Shown here: positions 8,515-19,349 of the stretch, piece by piece
Layout: every line of letters begins with the position of its first letter
Position numbering within the stretch: position 1 is the first letter of the stretch
DNA from: CAYMEV01 sp964431655 [NCBI: uncultured bacterium]
Lineage (GTDB): Bacteria > CAYMEV01
Assembly (NCBI GenBank): GCA_964431655.1
Contig: CAYSKJ010000048.1
Location: forward strand, 1-19,499
Direction of reading: 5' to 3'
DNA: 19,499 nt
Program-made: the position numbers and the translations under genes
Notes under the pieces: generated by a model
The model's input: the letters and a program-made list of their open reading frames with translations, nothing else
What the model was told of the DNA's origin: nothing
Database searches by the model: none

Positions 8515-9817
8515 GATAGGTTATATTAAGGTTTTCAACAATATCCCCGGCCCGGGCCCTGACAGATATCTCACCGAAAAAGTCCCTCTCCAGCCTTTTC
8601 GGGTCAAGGGTGATGCCAATGCTGACAGAATCATCGCCCAGCCTCCGGGTTTCAAATTCAAGCAGGCCATTGCCGGTATGGGTTATTTCCTCGACCTCCA
8701 GTGCTCCCAGAGAGCTTTTTAAGATCAGATTCCGGGTCTGCATCCCGTCATCAGAACCAAGGGAGCCAAAGGGTATATCCCTTTTGTCCGATATTATGTA
8801 GCCTGCCGCATTAGCCAGGCATTCCACCATGATATCAGGAAAATCAGGATTATCGGTCTTCAGGCTCAGGGTGTCAAAATACCTTCCTTCCTCTTTATAC
8901 AATAAAACCAGGCTTACCTTTTTCCTGAAGCTGTTTATGCCGCTTATACTTATACCGAGCAGGCCATCGCCGGAAAAAGAAGAGTCTGTTATCCTGAATT
9001 CCGATTTATCATCGGTTTCTATGTAGATTGTATATTCCTTCTGCGTATTTCTTGTGATGTCCCTTATTACTATGCTTGGAGGGGACAGGATATAAAAGCT
9101 GGTTACTTGGGCCTTCACGGGTATGGCCAGGTTCAGTTCAGCACCATCATATTCATACACCACTTCCAGCTTATCCGCAAGTTTGCCAAGAATACCTCCC
9201 GGTATCAGCGTCAGGGCATAGGAACTGCCCCCCGTTTCCTGGGCTGTCTTCCTGTTCAGTGGCAGGACTTTTATATCGCGGTTCCTGGAATTTATCTCCT
9301 TTATCCTGAATGCTTCGGGTATTATGCCTTCATCCTGTTTAAGGACAACGGCAAATTCCCTTGTATATTCGCGCCCCTGGTAAATATCCCCAAAATCTAT
9401 CTCCGGAGGATCGGTGTATATAATGGAATAAATGCTTATCCTTGCATTTACGGGGATAATAAGACTTCCCGCCTGTCCCTCAAGCTCATAAACAATCTCA
9501 AGCTTCTCATCAAGGGTTCCGGGGGCCTTTTCAGGCTTAAAGGAAATCGAATAATGCTTCACTCCAGGAATGGTTTCAGTCTCCTTCCTGCTTTCAGAGA
9601 CTTTTAAACCGGCGTTTTTTATTACAATCTCTTTAACAGCAAATTCCTCTGCCATTTTCTCCGGTTCATCTTTCAGAATAACAGAAAATTCCCTTTTATA
9701 TTCCCTTCCCTGGTAAACATCACCGAAATCTATTTTTGATGGTTCGCTGACCACCGTTGCATTAACAGCCCAGCCCATTAAAGGCATGCAAAGCACTGCC
9801 ATGAATAATCTTTTCAT
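8489..9817 (-). CDS. Exported protein with tandem ASH/Ig-like repeats
   Basis: This 442-residue protein is secreted, with the signal peptide MKRLFMAVLCMPLMGWAVNA. It is built of beta-rich modules of about 110 residues. The first two are clear tandem copies: IDFGDVYQGREYKREF at about residue 29 and IDFGDIYQGREYTREF at about residue 140. Each later has a K-L-E-x-V-Y-E segment. A third module starts near SPPSIVIRD, and a fourth has IPFGSLGSDDGMQTRNLILKSS. The I-x-F-G-x-x-x-x-G pattern is typical of ASH (ASPM/SPD-2/Hydin) and DUF1573-type domains, which usually bind proteins. I placed the start at ATG 9817: AGGTG lies 5 bases ahead and a strong promoter predicts a transcript start near 9839. An in-frame ATG at 9835 would be almost leaderless. 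It is the first gene of the operon. Confidence 0.8.
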   Translation of the reverse strand: MKRLFMAVLCMPLMGWAVNATVVSEPSKIDFGDVYQGREYKREFSVILKDEPEKMAEEFAVKEIVIKNAGLKVSESRKETETIPGVKHYSISFKPEKAPGTLDEKLEIVYELEGQAGSLIIPVNARISIYSIIYTDPPEIDFGDIYQGREYTREFAVVLKQDEGIIPEAFRIKEINSRNRDIKVLPLNRKTAQETGGSSYALTLIPGGILGKLADKLEVVYEYDGAELNLAIPVKAQVTSFYILSPPSIVIRDITRNTQKEYTIYIETDDKSEFRITDSSFSGDGLLGISISGINSFRKKVSLVLLYKEEGRYFDTLSLKTDNPDFPDIMVECLANAAGYIISDKRDIPFGSLGSDDGMQTRNLILKSSLGALEVEEITHTGNGLLEFETRRLGDDSVSIGITLDPKRLERDFFGEISVRARAGDIVENLNITYHGRYRKKK

Positions 9818-9845
9818 TGAAGCACCTGCTTTCATTAATGATTGA

Positions 9846-9874
9846 ATATTACACCAGATATCCTGTTAAGTCAA
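9846..9874 (-). promoter_or_regulatory. Sigma70-type promoter for the ASH / unknown / mltD-like operon
   Basis: On the minus strand, TTGACT (9869-9874) and TAATAT (9846-9851) are separated by exactly 17 bases. They match the sigma70 consensus at five of six and four of six positions. Initiation would fall near 9839, about 20 bases before the chosen start codon at 9817. This is the best promoter match in the window. Confidence 0.65.
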
Positions 9875-9912
9875 TAATACACTTCATTTCCGGACTTTGT
9901 TCTGCTTTTTGC

Positions 9913-9942
9913 CTGAAAATCAGTATCAGGACCATTTATAAT
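9913..9942 (+). promoter_or_regulatory. Candidate promoter for the dnaN-recF-gyrB-gyrA operon
   Basis: A perfect -10 TATAAT (9937-9942) lies 18 bases after a weak -35 CTGAAA (9913-9918). This would give a leader of about 107 bases before dnaN. The rest of the region (9950-10040) is AT-rich, with TTGAAT (9987-9992) and TATATT (10005-10010) too close together to form a standard promoter. No DnaA-box cluster (TTATCCACA type) is seen in 9836-10055. Confidence 0.4.
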
Positions 9943-10055
9943 GCCAAAAAGCCTGTAAAATCTCAGGGCAAAAGATCATAATTTTATTGAATTAAATTCC
10001 AAAGTATATTACCATATTCCTTAATACCAATTTAATGATAAAAGAGGGGTATGAT

Positions 10056-11174
10056 ATGGAACTGTTCATACAGAAGAACGAGCTTTTAAACGCACTGGAA
10101 AGAATTGAGGGCATTATAGACGTTAAACGTCTTATCCCGATACTGACCCACTGCCTTTTCACAGCGAAGGATAATACGGTTCAGCTGTTCGGAACCGACC
10201 TGAATATTTCGGTAATAACCAAATGCCAGGCAGAGATAGCCGATCCCGGCAAAATAGTTGTCCCGGCAAAGAAATTTTATGAGCTTTTAAAAGATTTTCC
10301 CGATGGCAGGCTGTCTCTGAAGTATGACTCCCAGACCAACAGGCTCATGATCAAAATGGACAATTACCAGTTTGCCCTTGCCTGCGCCTCGCTGGATGAC
10401 TTTCCCTCCATTCCGGATTACAAGTCTCCGGACACCATAGAGTTCTGCGCATCCTTTTTGTCCAACATAATTAAAAAGATCCAGTTCTGCATCAGCCCCA
10501 TAAGACATAATATCGGCCTTACAGGAATGGTAATGGATTTCAGGCAGAAAAGCATTGCCTGCGCCACTACTGACGGTCACAGGCTTGCGGTAGGCGAATT
10601 CTACATGCCCAGGTATTCCGAGGATTTCAAATATGCCTCTCAGCTCAGGCATATCAGTAAAAAGACCATTGGTGAATATGTGAAGCTCTTTTCCAATGAC
10701 GAGGACATACACTGCCACGTTCTGGACAGGGGTATTTCCTTTGAACAGAATGACACCGTCCTGATAGCAAAATTCCTGGAGCTGGACTATCCCAACTACG
10801 CAACCCTGATACCCGGCAATATTGCCAAGATATATCAGCTTAACCGGCAGGAAATGATAAGTGCAGTCAAGGCTACAGCTCCTCTTTCCAACGAGCTTAC
10901 CAACAGTGTAAAGCTTGATTTTGCAGAAAACCAGCTTACCGTAAAAACATCCGATTCCGAGATAGGCACCGGTGAGGTAAAGCTCGGTGTAATGCCGACC
11001 TACCCTCAGGATAAATACTTTATTGAGTTCAATGCCTTCTATCTCATTGATATTCTGAACTCCCTCTCCGAAGATACCTTTGAGCTCTGTGTCCAGGAGA
11101 ATCCGAGGGATTCAGTGATAATACGGGATAAGGAAAGGACCCACTTTACATACGTAATCATGCCCCTCTCATGA
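10056..11174 (+). CDS. dnaN: DnaN, DNA polymerase III beta sliding clamp
   Basis: This is the ring clamp that tethers DNA polymerase III and other partners to DNA. It is 372 residues, the usual length, with three clamp folds. Diagnostic segments are the N-terminal I-P-I-L-T-H-x-L pattern with FGTDLNISV, the central CATTDGHRLAVGEF, and the C-terminal H-F-T-Y-V-I-M-P ending that contributes to the partner-binding pocket. ATG 10056 is preferred because AGAGGGG sits about 6 bases ahead and the alignment with known clamps begins there. An in-frame ATG at 10035 adds only seven residues and lacks a ribosome site. dnaA is not upstream; the neighbouring gene diverges. recF follows after 35 bases. Confidence 0.97.
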   Translation: MELFIQKNELLNALERIEGIIDVKRLIPILTHCLFTAKDNTVQLFGTDLNISVITKCQAEIADPGKIVVPAKKFYELLKDFPDGRLSLKYDSQTNRLMIKMDNYQFALACASLDDFPSIPDYKSPDTIEFCASFLSNIIKKIQFCISPIRHNIGLTGMVMDFRQKSIACATTDGHRLAVGEFYMPRYSEDFKYASQLRHISKKTIGEYVKLFSNDEDIHCHVLDRGISFEQNDTVLIAKFLELDYPNYATLIPGNIAKIYQLNRQEMISAVKATAPLSNELTNSVKLDFAENQLTVKTSDSEIGTGEVKLGVMPTYPQDKYFIEFNAFYLIDILNSLSEDTFELCVQENPRDSVIIRDKERTHFTYVIMPLS

Positions 11175-11209
11175 AAAGCGCGTTATAGCACGGGTTATTC
11201 TGCTTGCCC

Positions 11210-12304
11210 ATGTTTTTGGAAAATATTTCTATACAGAATTTCAGGAATATCACCAGTGCCTGTACTGGTTTTACAAGGCCATTCACCCTTGTTACAGGTG
11301 AAAACGCCCAGGGCAAGACCAATTTTCTGGAGGCTGTGCATTTTCTGCTTTCAGCTCAAAGCTTTGCTGACACCACTACCGAAGATCTGCTCCAGTTTGA
11401 AAAACCAGGCTTTACTGTAAAGGGAACGATTATAAAAGGAAATAACAGATATGATGCAGTGCTGAGCTTTTTTGACCGGGTAAAGCGTGTAATGGTAAAC
11501 GCCAAGGCAGTACATACCATGTCTGAATACCGCCGTTTCTTTCCATGCATTGCCTCAAGCTCCAGGCAGACCGAGGAATTTCTCAGGGGACCTGCATGGC
11601 GCAGAAGGATGCTGGACAGGCTTATCTCCCAGGTTTCTTCCGGCTATACCGCCCTAATGAAGGATTACTGCAGGTCTCTGAAAAACAGGAATATCCTCCT
11701 TAAAGACATGGCCTGCGACCCCGGGCTCCTTGAGCAGTATACCCGAAGGCTTGTATCTCTCTGCGGGAATATTACCCGGGAAAGAATGCAGTACCTGGCA
11801 GATTTCAAAACTACCTATGAAAAACTGTTCAAGGGACTTTTTTCTGCGCTTGTGCCAGAACTGAAGCCTTTTCTTACGCTTGACGGCATTATTTTGAGAG
11901 AATCCCCCGGGTATGAGGAAAACTTTATCTCCCTTTCCAGGAAAAATAACCGCCTTGATCGCAGATACGGATATACCACCTGGGGTCTTTCAAGGTCTGA
12001 TTTTTTATTTTATCTTGACAGAAGACCGGTTCTGGGTTATGCTTCCCGTGGTCAGCAGAAGCTTATTATTATGCTTCTTATGCTCGTTCAGTCTGAAATT
12101 ATTAGGGAGCTTGAATCCGCCTCACCCATCTTAATTATTGACGATATGTTCGGCGAGATGGGCGATAGGTTCATTAATGCACTGCTTGAGTACCTGCGGG
12201 CGTTTGACCAGGTTTTTATATCTAATATACACAGTAATCTTGGTCCCGGAGATAATGACATGATTACTATGAAGAATGGAAATCCTATAAAAGGGGTGAT
12301 TTAA
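11210..12304 (+). CDS. recF: RecF, recombination mediator ATPase
   Basis: RecF is an ABC/SMC-like ATPase that helps load RecA at gaps, with RecO and RecR. The Walker A motif GENAQGKT spans residues 30-37 with Lys36, the same position as in E. coli RecF when ATG 11210 is used. The ABC signature region is ASRGQQK, and Walker B is ILIIDD, followed by MFGEMGD in place of the common x-x-S-E-L-D. At 364 residues it is normal in length. An in-frame TTG at 11204 would add two residues, and neither start has a strong Shine-Dalgarno. The stop directly abuts the gyrB ATG, so the two are co-translated. Confidence 0.94.
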   Translation: MFLENISIQNFRNITSACTGFTRPFTLVTGENAQGKTNFLEAVHFLLSAQSFADTTTEDLLQFEKPGFTVKGTIIKGNNRYDAVLSFFDRVKRVMVNAKAVHTMSEYRRFFPCIASSSRQTEEFLRGPAWRRRMLDRLISQVSSGYTALMKDYCRSLKNRNILLKDMACDPGLLEQYTRRLVSLCGNITRERMQYLADFKTTYEKLFKGLFSALVPELKPFLTLDGIILRESPGYEENFISLSRKNNRLDRRYGYTTWGLSRSDFLFYLDRRPVLGYASRGQQKLIIMLLMLVQSEIIRELESASPILIIDDMFGEMGDRFINALLEYLRAFDQVFISNIHSNLGPGDNDMITMKNGNPIKGVI

Positions 12305-14788
<2,484 letters not shown>

Positions 14789-14809
14789 GGCCCTCGCCAC
14801 CAGCAAATC

Positions 14810-14815
14810 AGGAGG
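14810..14815 (+). promoter_or_regulatory. Shine-Dalgarno of gyrA
   Basis: A perfect AGGAGG lies in the 41-base gyrB-gyrA gap. It is 14 bases before ATG 14830, longer than usual. The only in-frame triplets nearer are ATA (14824) and CTG (14827), so ATG remains the best start. Confidence 0.6.
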
Positions 14816-14829
14816 TTTTAACAATACTG

Positions 14830-17310
14830 ATGTCAGAACAGCAAATATTGGATGAATTGTATAAGAGAGTAAACCTGGAGGATGAGTTCAAATCGAGTTT
14901 CCTTGATTACTCCATGAGCGTTATCGTTTCAAGGGCCATTCCCGACATCAGGGACGGCCTCAAGCCTGTTCACCGCAGGATACTTGTTGCAATGAACGAC
15001 CTGTCCCTTCATCATAATGCCGGTTTCAGGAAATCCGCAAAGATAACCGGAGAAGTAACCGGAAAATACCATCCCCATGGGACAGCGGCCGTATACCAGG
15101 CCATTGCAAGAATGGCCCAGCCCTTTTCTCTCCGATACCCCCTGGTCATAGGGCAGGGAAATTTCGGCTCTATTGACGGAGATCCCCCTGCTGCCGAGAG
15201 GTATACCGAGGCAAAGATGTCGGCGGTATCAGACGAGATGCTGAGGGACCTTAAAAAGGACACCGTACCCTTCGTCCCCAACTATGACGGCACGGAGAAA
15301 GAACCCACCATACTGCCCTCAGTAGTTCCCAATATCCTGGTTAACGGCTCCAGCGGAATAGCTGTAGGCATGGCAACAGAAATCCCTCCGCATAATTTAA
15401 GCGAGATAATTGACGGCCTTCTCTTTTTTATGGATAATCCCGACTGCTCAACCCAGGACCTCATGCAGTATATCAAGGGCCCCGATTTCCCCACAGGCGG
15501 GATAATAAACGGAATAGACCCGATAAAGGAATTCTATGAGACCGGCAGGGGCAAGATAAGGCTGAGGGGCCGTCTGATTACCGAAACCGATAAATCCGGC
15601 AGAGAGAAGATAATAATAACCGAAATACCTTACATGGTTAATAAATCAAGGCTAATAGAGAGCATTGCCCACCTGATAAACCAGAAGAAGATAAACGGCA
15701 TAAGCGACCTCCGTGATGAATCCGACCGGGACGGCATACGCGTTGTCCTCGACATGAAAAGGAATGAAAATATCAGCGTAATTATGAACCAGCTCTTCAA
15801 ATATACCCAGCTTGAAGTGACTGTCGGCGCTAATTTCCTCGCCCTTGTTGACATGTCGCCGAGGCTACTGACCCTTAAACAGGCCCTGGGCCATTTCCTG
15901 GCCCACCGCAGGAACATTATCATCCGCAGGACCAAGTTTGACCTTGAGAAGGCCCTGCAGAGGGCCCATATACTTGAGGGCCTGAAAATTGCCATATCCA
16001 ATATAGACGAGGTTATAAGAATAATAAAGTCCTCCCAGACCGTTAAAGACGCCGAGGAGAATCTCATTGCAACCTTTGAGCTGACACAGGCGCAGGCCAG
16101 GGCAATACTTGACCTGAAACTCCAGAGGCTTACCGGCCTGGAAATGGAAAAGATTATCAAGGAACTTGAAGATTTGCTTTTAGAGATAAAGAGGCTTCAG
16201 GACATCCTCCAGAGCAAGGCGCTGGTGGATAATATAATAAAGGATGAATTCAGCGAACTCAAGTCAAAATACGGGGATATGCGCAGGACGGAAATAATGA
16301 TGGTGTCTGATGACCCGGATATACAGGATATGATAAAGCAGGAAGACATTGTGGTCTTCCTTACAAACCAGATGTATATAAAAAGGACATCCCTGAGCTT
16401 TTACAGAAGCCAGAGGAGGGCCGGTACCGGCAAGAGGGGTGTTTTTACCAAGAGTGACGACTTTGTCCAGCAGATTTTCACCGCCACTACCCACGATTAT
16501 TTCCTGATCACCACTAACCGGGGCAAGCTCTACTGGCTTAAAGCCTATGAGATACCCGAATCCGGAAACACCTCCCTGGGGAGGGCTATCATAAACCTCA
16601 TAAACATAGGCCAGGATGAGATAATTAACACCATTGTCCCCATAACGGAATTCAGGGATGACCAGTTCCTTGTCTTTGCCACCAAAAAGGGGCTGATAAA
16701 GAAAACATCCCTTTCCCAGTACTCCAGGCCCACTAAATCAGGCATCATAGCCATATGCCTGGATGAGGATGACGGGCTGGTAGCTTCCAGAGTATCCTCG
16801 GGAGGCGATGATATAATGCTTGTCACAAGGGCAGGCATGAGCATAAGGTTCTCCGAGGATAGTGTAAGGGCCACCGGCAGGGCAACCAGGGGAGTCATAG
16901 GCATAAAAATGAAAAGAAAGATGGATGAGGTCGTATCCCTTGCATTGTTCAAAAAAGCCGGGGAAAGCGATGCTTCTGACCTTTCATGCCCCTACGGGCT
17001 TTTTACCATAACCAATAACGGCATAGGCAAGATTACCCTGGAGAAGAAGTTCAGGCCTCAGAGCAGGGCAGGAATGGGCGTAATAAACATAAGACTGCCG
17101 AAGAAAGACAGCCATGTCATAGGAGCCAAGCCCATATGCCGGGACGATGACATCATCATCTGCACTCAGAGCGGAAAGGTAATACGCTTTTCCTCAAACT
17201 CCGTTTCCACGACCGGGAGGACATCCCAGGGCGTCAAACTCCAGAGCCTGGGCGAGGATGACTCGGTCGTATCCTTCGCCACCGTGCCCGGTGACGAGGA
17301 CGTGGATTAG
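14830..17310 (+). CDS. gyrA: GyrA, DNA gyrase subunit A
   Basis: This is the DNA-cleaving subunit of gyrase, 826 residues. The catalytic tyrosine is Tyr125 in AERYTEA. The winged-helix region reads [20 protein letters not shown]. The GyrA box QRRAGTG (528-534) marks the beta-pinwheel and supports true gyrase rather than topoisomerase IV ParC, as does the partner gyrB just upstream. Relative to E. coli, Asp82, Ser83 and Asp87 are replaced by Thr85, Ala86 and Gln90. Loss of the Ser and the acidic residue, which anchor quinolones through a water-metal bridge, predicts reduced drug binding. The next gene follows after 3 bases. Confidence 0.97.
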   Translation: MSEQQILDELYKRVNLEDEFKSSFLDYSMSVIVSRAIPDIRDGLKPVHRRILVAMNDLSLHHNAGFRKSAKITGEVTGKYHPHGTAAVYQAIARMAQPFSLRYPLVIGQGNFGSIDGDPPAAERYTEAKMSAVSDEMLRDLKKDTVPFVPNYDGTEKEPTILPSVVPNILVNGSSGIAVGMATEIPPHNLSEIIDGLLFFMDNPDCSTQDLMQYIKGPDFPTGGIINGIDPIKEFYETGRGKIRLRGRLITETDKSGREKIIITEIPYMVNKSRLIESIAHLINQKKINGISDLRDESDRDGIRVVLDMKRNENISVIMNQLFKYTQLEVTVGANFLALVDMSPRLLTLKQALGHFLAHRRNIIIRRTKFDLEKALQRAHILEGLKIAISNIDEVIRIIKSSQTVKDAEENLIATFELTQAQARAILDLKLQRLTGLEMEKIIKELEDLLLEIKRLQDILQSKALVDNIIKDEFSELKSKYGDMRRTEIMMVSDDPDIQDMIKQEDIVVFLTNQMYIKRTSLSFYRSQRRAGTGKRGVFTKSDDFVQQIFTATTHDYFLITTNRGKLYWLKAYEIPESGNTSLGRAIINLINIGQDEIINTIVPITEFRDDQFLVFATKKGLIKKTSLSQYSRPTKSGIIAICLDEDDGLVASRVSSGGDDIMLVTRAGMSIRFSEDSVRATGRATRGVIGIKMKRKMDEVVSLALFKKAGESDASDLSCPYGLFTITNNGIGKITLEKKFRPQSRAGMGVINIRLPKKDSHVIGAKPICRDDDIIICTQSGKVIRFSSNSVSTTGRTSQGVKLQSLGEDDSVVSFATVPGDEDVD

Positions 17311-17313
17311 CCC

Positions 17314-18555
17314 GTGTTCAGCTTTGACTTTATAAGGGATAATTACGAAGTCCTGAGGTATTATATCGATCTAAAAGACCTTGATACCGACATAGATTAC
17401 ATATACCAGCTTACCCTTGACAGAATAAGGATACTTAAGGAGATAGACAAAAATCAGCAGAAGATAAACCAGCTCAACAGGAAATACCTGGAGCTGGAGG
17501 AAGAAAGCCCGAAGAAACAGAAAATTCATGAAGAGCTGAAGAACCTCTCCATGAGGAAAAAGTATATAAAAAAGAGCCGTAAGGAGATTGAAACCAGGCT
17601 CAATGAACTCCTTCTGACAATCCCTAATATACCGAACATTGCCCTTTATCAGCCCCATTCCCATTTTACCATGGAGGATACCCTGGAAAAGGAATGGCAT
17701 CCCCGTGAATATGACCCGGGCATTAAAATCATCCCTCATTATGATATGGCCCATAAACTCAGAATCTATGACCAGAACTATACAAAAAAGATAAGCGCTC
17801 CCAAATTCATGCTTTTCCTTCCCAAGGGTTCCCTGCTTGTATCAGGGATTTCCCGCCATATCACCAGCTATTTCCGTGACAGCCACTTTCAGAGGATATT
17901 TGTATCGGAGGTGCTCGACAGGAACGTGGTAAACCTTATGGGCTACGCGCAGGAAGACAGGGATATGTTCAATATAGAGGACAGCAGTCTTCAGCTTTCA
18001 CCTTCAGGCCACATAGGAATACTTAACATGCTGTCCAGCATGAACCTGAACAGGTCATCCCTCCCCCTGAGGCTTAATTCCCTGTCCAACTGCTTCAGGA
18101 AGGAGATAGGAGGTTACGGCAAAGAGAACCGGGGGCTGTTGAGAATGTATCAGTTCATAAAGAATGATTCCATAATTATATCGGACCCGGATGAGTCCTA
18201 TGAAAACTTTGACATGCTGATATCGTCCATTGAAGGCCTGATAAGGAGCTTTGAGATACCCTACAGGATAATAAACCCCTCCTACCGGAACATCCCCTTC
18301 ACTTCCAGCATGACCCTGCAGTTCGAGAGCTTTCTTCCCAGCCTGAACAAGTGGGTATCCCTCCTGTCAGTATCCAATACGGAGGAGTTCCTTTCCAGGA
18401 GAATAAGCCTGCAGTTCCGGTGCCCCAAGAAAAAGATAAAGGATTACCCCCATATCCTCCACTGCTCGGGCCCTGCAGTGGAGAGGCTTATAGCCCTTAT
18501 CCTGGAAAACCGGCAATATGACCCTGATTTTGATTTTGAGACCCTGTTTGCATAG
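17314..18555 (+). CDS. Divergent seryl-tRNA synthetase-like protein
   Basis: The 413-residue protein aligns end to end with SerRS (usually about 425). Residues about 1-105 keep the N-terminal domain with its two-helix coiled coil, ending in LLLTIPNIP. The class II core follows. Motif 2 (FRKE, 261-264, then RGLLRMYQF) and the motif 3 arginine (SGPAVER, Arg391) are kept. Other key places are changed. The serine-binding T-x-E motif is S231-G-H233. The motif 1 proline is missing (FVSEVLDRN). The E-I-S-S metal/ATP motif is S349-L-L-S352, losing the glutamate. It may be a catalytically impaired paralogue, an altered-substrate ligase, or a very diverged sole SerRS. It starts at GTG, 3 bases after gyrA, with GAGGA at 17296-17300. 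Confidence 0.8.
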   Translation: MFSFDFIRDNYEVLRYYIDLKDLDTDIDYIYQLTLDRIRILKEIDKNQQKINQLNRKYLELEEESPKKQKIHEELKNLSMRKKYIKKSRKEIETRLNELLLTIPNIPNIALYQPHSHFTMEDTLEKEWHPREYDPGIKIIPHYDMAHKLRIYDQNYTKKISAPKFMLFLPKGSLLVSGISRHITSYFRDSHFQRIFVSEVLDRNVVNLMGYAQEDRDMFNIEDSSLQLSPSGHIGILNMLSSMNLNRSSLPLRLNSLSNCFRKEIGGYGKENRGLLRMYQFIKNDSIIISDPDESYENFDMLISSIEGLIRSFEIPYRIINPSYRNIPFTSSMTLQFESFLPSLNKWVSLLSVSNTEEFLSRRISLQFRCPKKKIKDYPHILHCSGPAVERLIALILENRQYDPDFDFETLFA

Positions 18556-18557
18556 CA

Positions 18558-19349
18558 TCACAGCTTCTTTGCCGTAGCAATATATGCTGTGTGCCCCACC
18601 ATTGAATCCTTGGGTCTAAGCCTCTCGGAAACAAACTTGTAGTCCCTGATGAGAAGCTCTGTGATCTCCGGTTCCCTGAACCCGCTGGCGTTCATTGCAT
18701 CTATGATCATGGAAAGCTGGTTGACCGTGGCTACAACCATACCCGCAGATCCCCCGTACGCCAGGGCAGAGTGCACCAGCGGAAGGACCTCCTGGGGTTC
18801 CCTTATATCTATAAAAATATTATCCAGCTCCCTCTCATCGATTCCTTCGGCAATGACATCCCGGTTCTTGAAAACTATGCGCTCACAAAGGCTCCTGTCA
18901 AAGAGCAGTACATTTTTCCTGCTCAGCTCAACAAATTCAGGCCTTGCTTCATAGGTTGAGATATGACCGCTTTTTCCCACAAACTGGCTCAGAACCAGGG
19001 TCATGGAGCCGCTTCCTGTCCCTATCTCGGCTATGCGGGCCCCCTGCCTTATGCCCATCCTGAAGGCAATGAAGGCGCTGTCCTTCGGGTATATGATCTG
19101 GGTATGCCTTTTCATGCCGTACAGTATGTATTCATACATGCTGGGCTTCAGTACGGCATATTCCACACCCTTACTGCTGGTCAGAATGCTCTGGTAGCCC
19201 TTTTCTACAATCTCCATAACATATAGATAGCCGTTGGTCGTATTATACTTGAAATTCGGCACAAGGTTGGGGGGAATCTGGTAGAAATACCTTCTGTCAT
19301 CACCTTTATCATATAGTAGCACAAGGTCTCCCGGTATGATGGTTTTCAA
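18558..19349 (-). CDS. trmI: TrmI-type tRNA (adenine-58-N1)-methyltransferase
   Basis: This predicted enzyme methylates N1 of adenine in the T-loop of tRNA, using S-adenosylmethionine. It is 263 residues, the usual size. The N-terminal beta domain starts IIPGDLVLLYD. R-H-T-Q-I-I-Y-P-K-D (81-90) leads to the Rossmann fold with SAM motif EIGTGSGSMT (108-117). STYEAR has acidic Glu124, FIDIREP occupies the usual D-L-P-x-P active-site position with Arg instead of Pro, and RPKDSMVGHTAYI is near the end. The start is TTG 19349, overlapping the upstream TGA as TTGA, with AGAGG 8 bases ahead; no ATG occurs before about residue 45. Its end is 2 bases from the convergent SerRS-like gene, leaving no terminator between them. 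Confidence 0.9.
   Translation of the reverse strand: MKTIIPGDLVLLYDKGDDRRYFYQIPPNLVPNFKYNTTNGYLYVMEIVEKGYQSILTSSKGVEYAVLKPSMYEYILYGMKRHTQIIYPKDSAFIAFRMGIRQGARIAEIGTGSGSMTLVLSQFVGKSGHISTYEARPEFVELSRKNVLLFDRSLCERIVFKNRDVIAEGIDERELDNIFIDIREPQEVLPLVHSALAYGGSAGMVVATVNQLSMIIDAMNASGFREPEITELLIRDYKFVSERLRPKDSMVGHTAYIATAKKL

Noticed and set aside
9987-10010. TTGAAT and TATATT as a dnaN promoter
   Set aside because: The hexamers are only 12 bases apart, too close for a sigma70 promoter; the perfect TATAAT at 9937-9942 is a better candidate.
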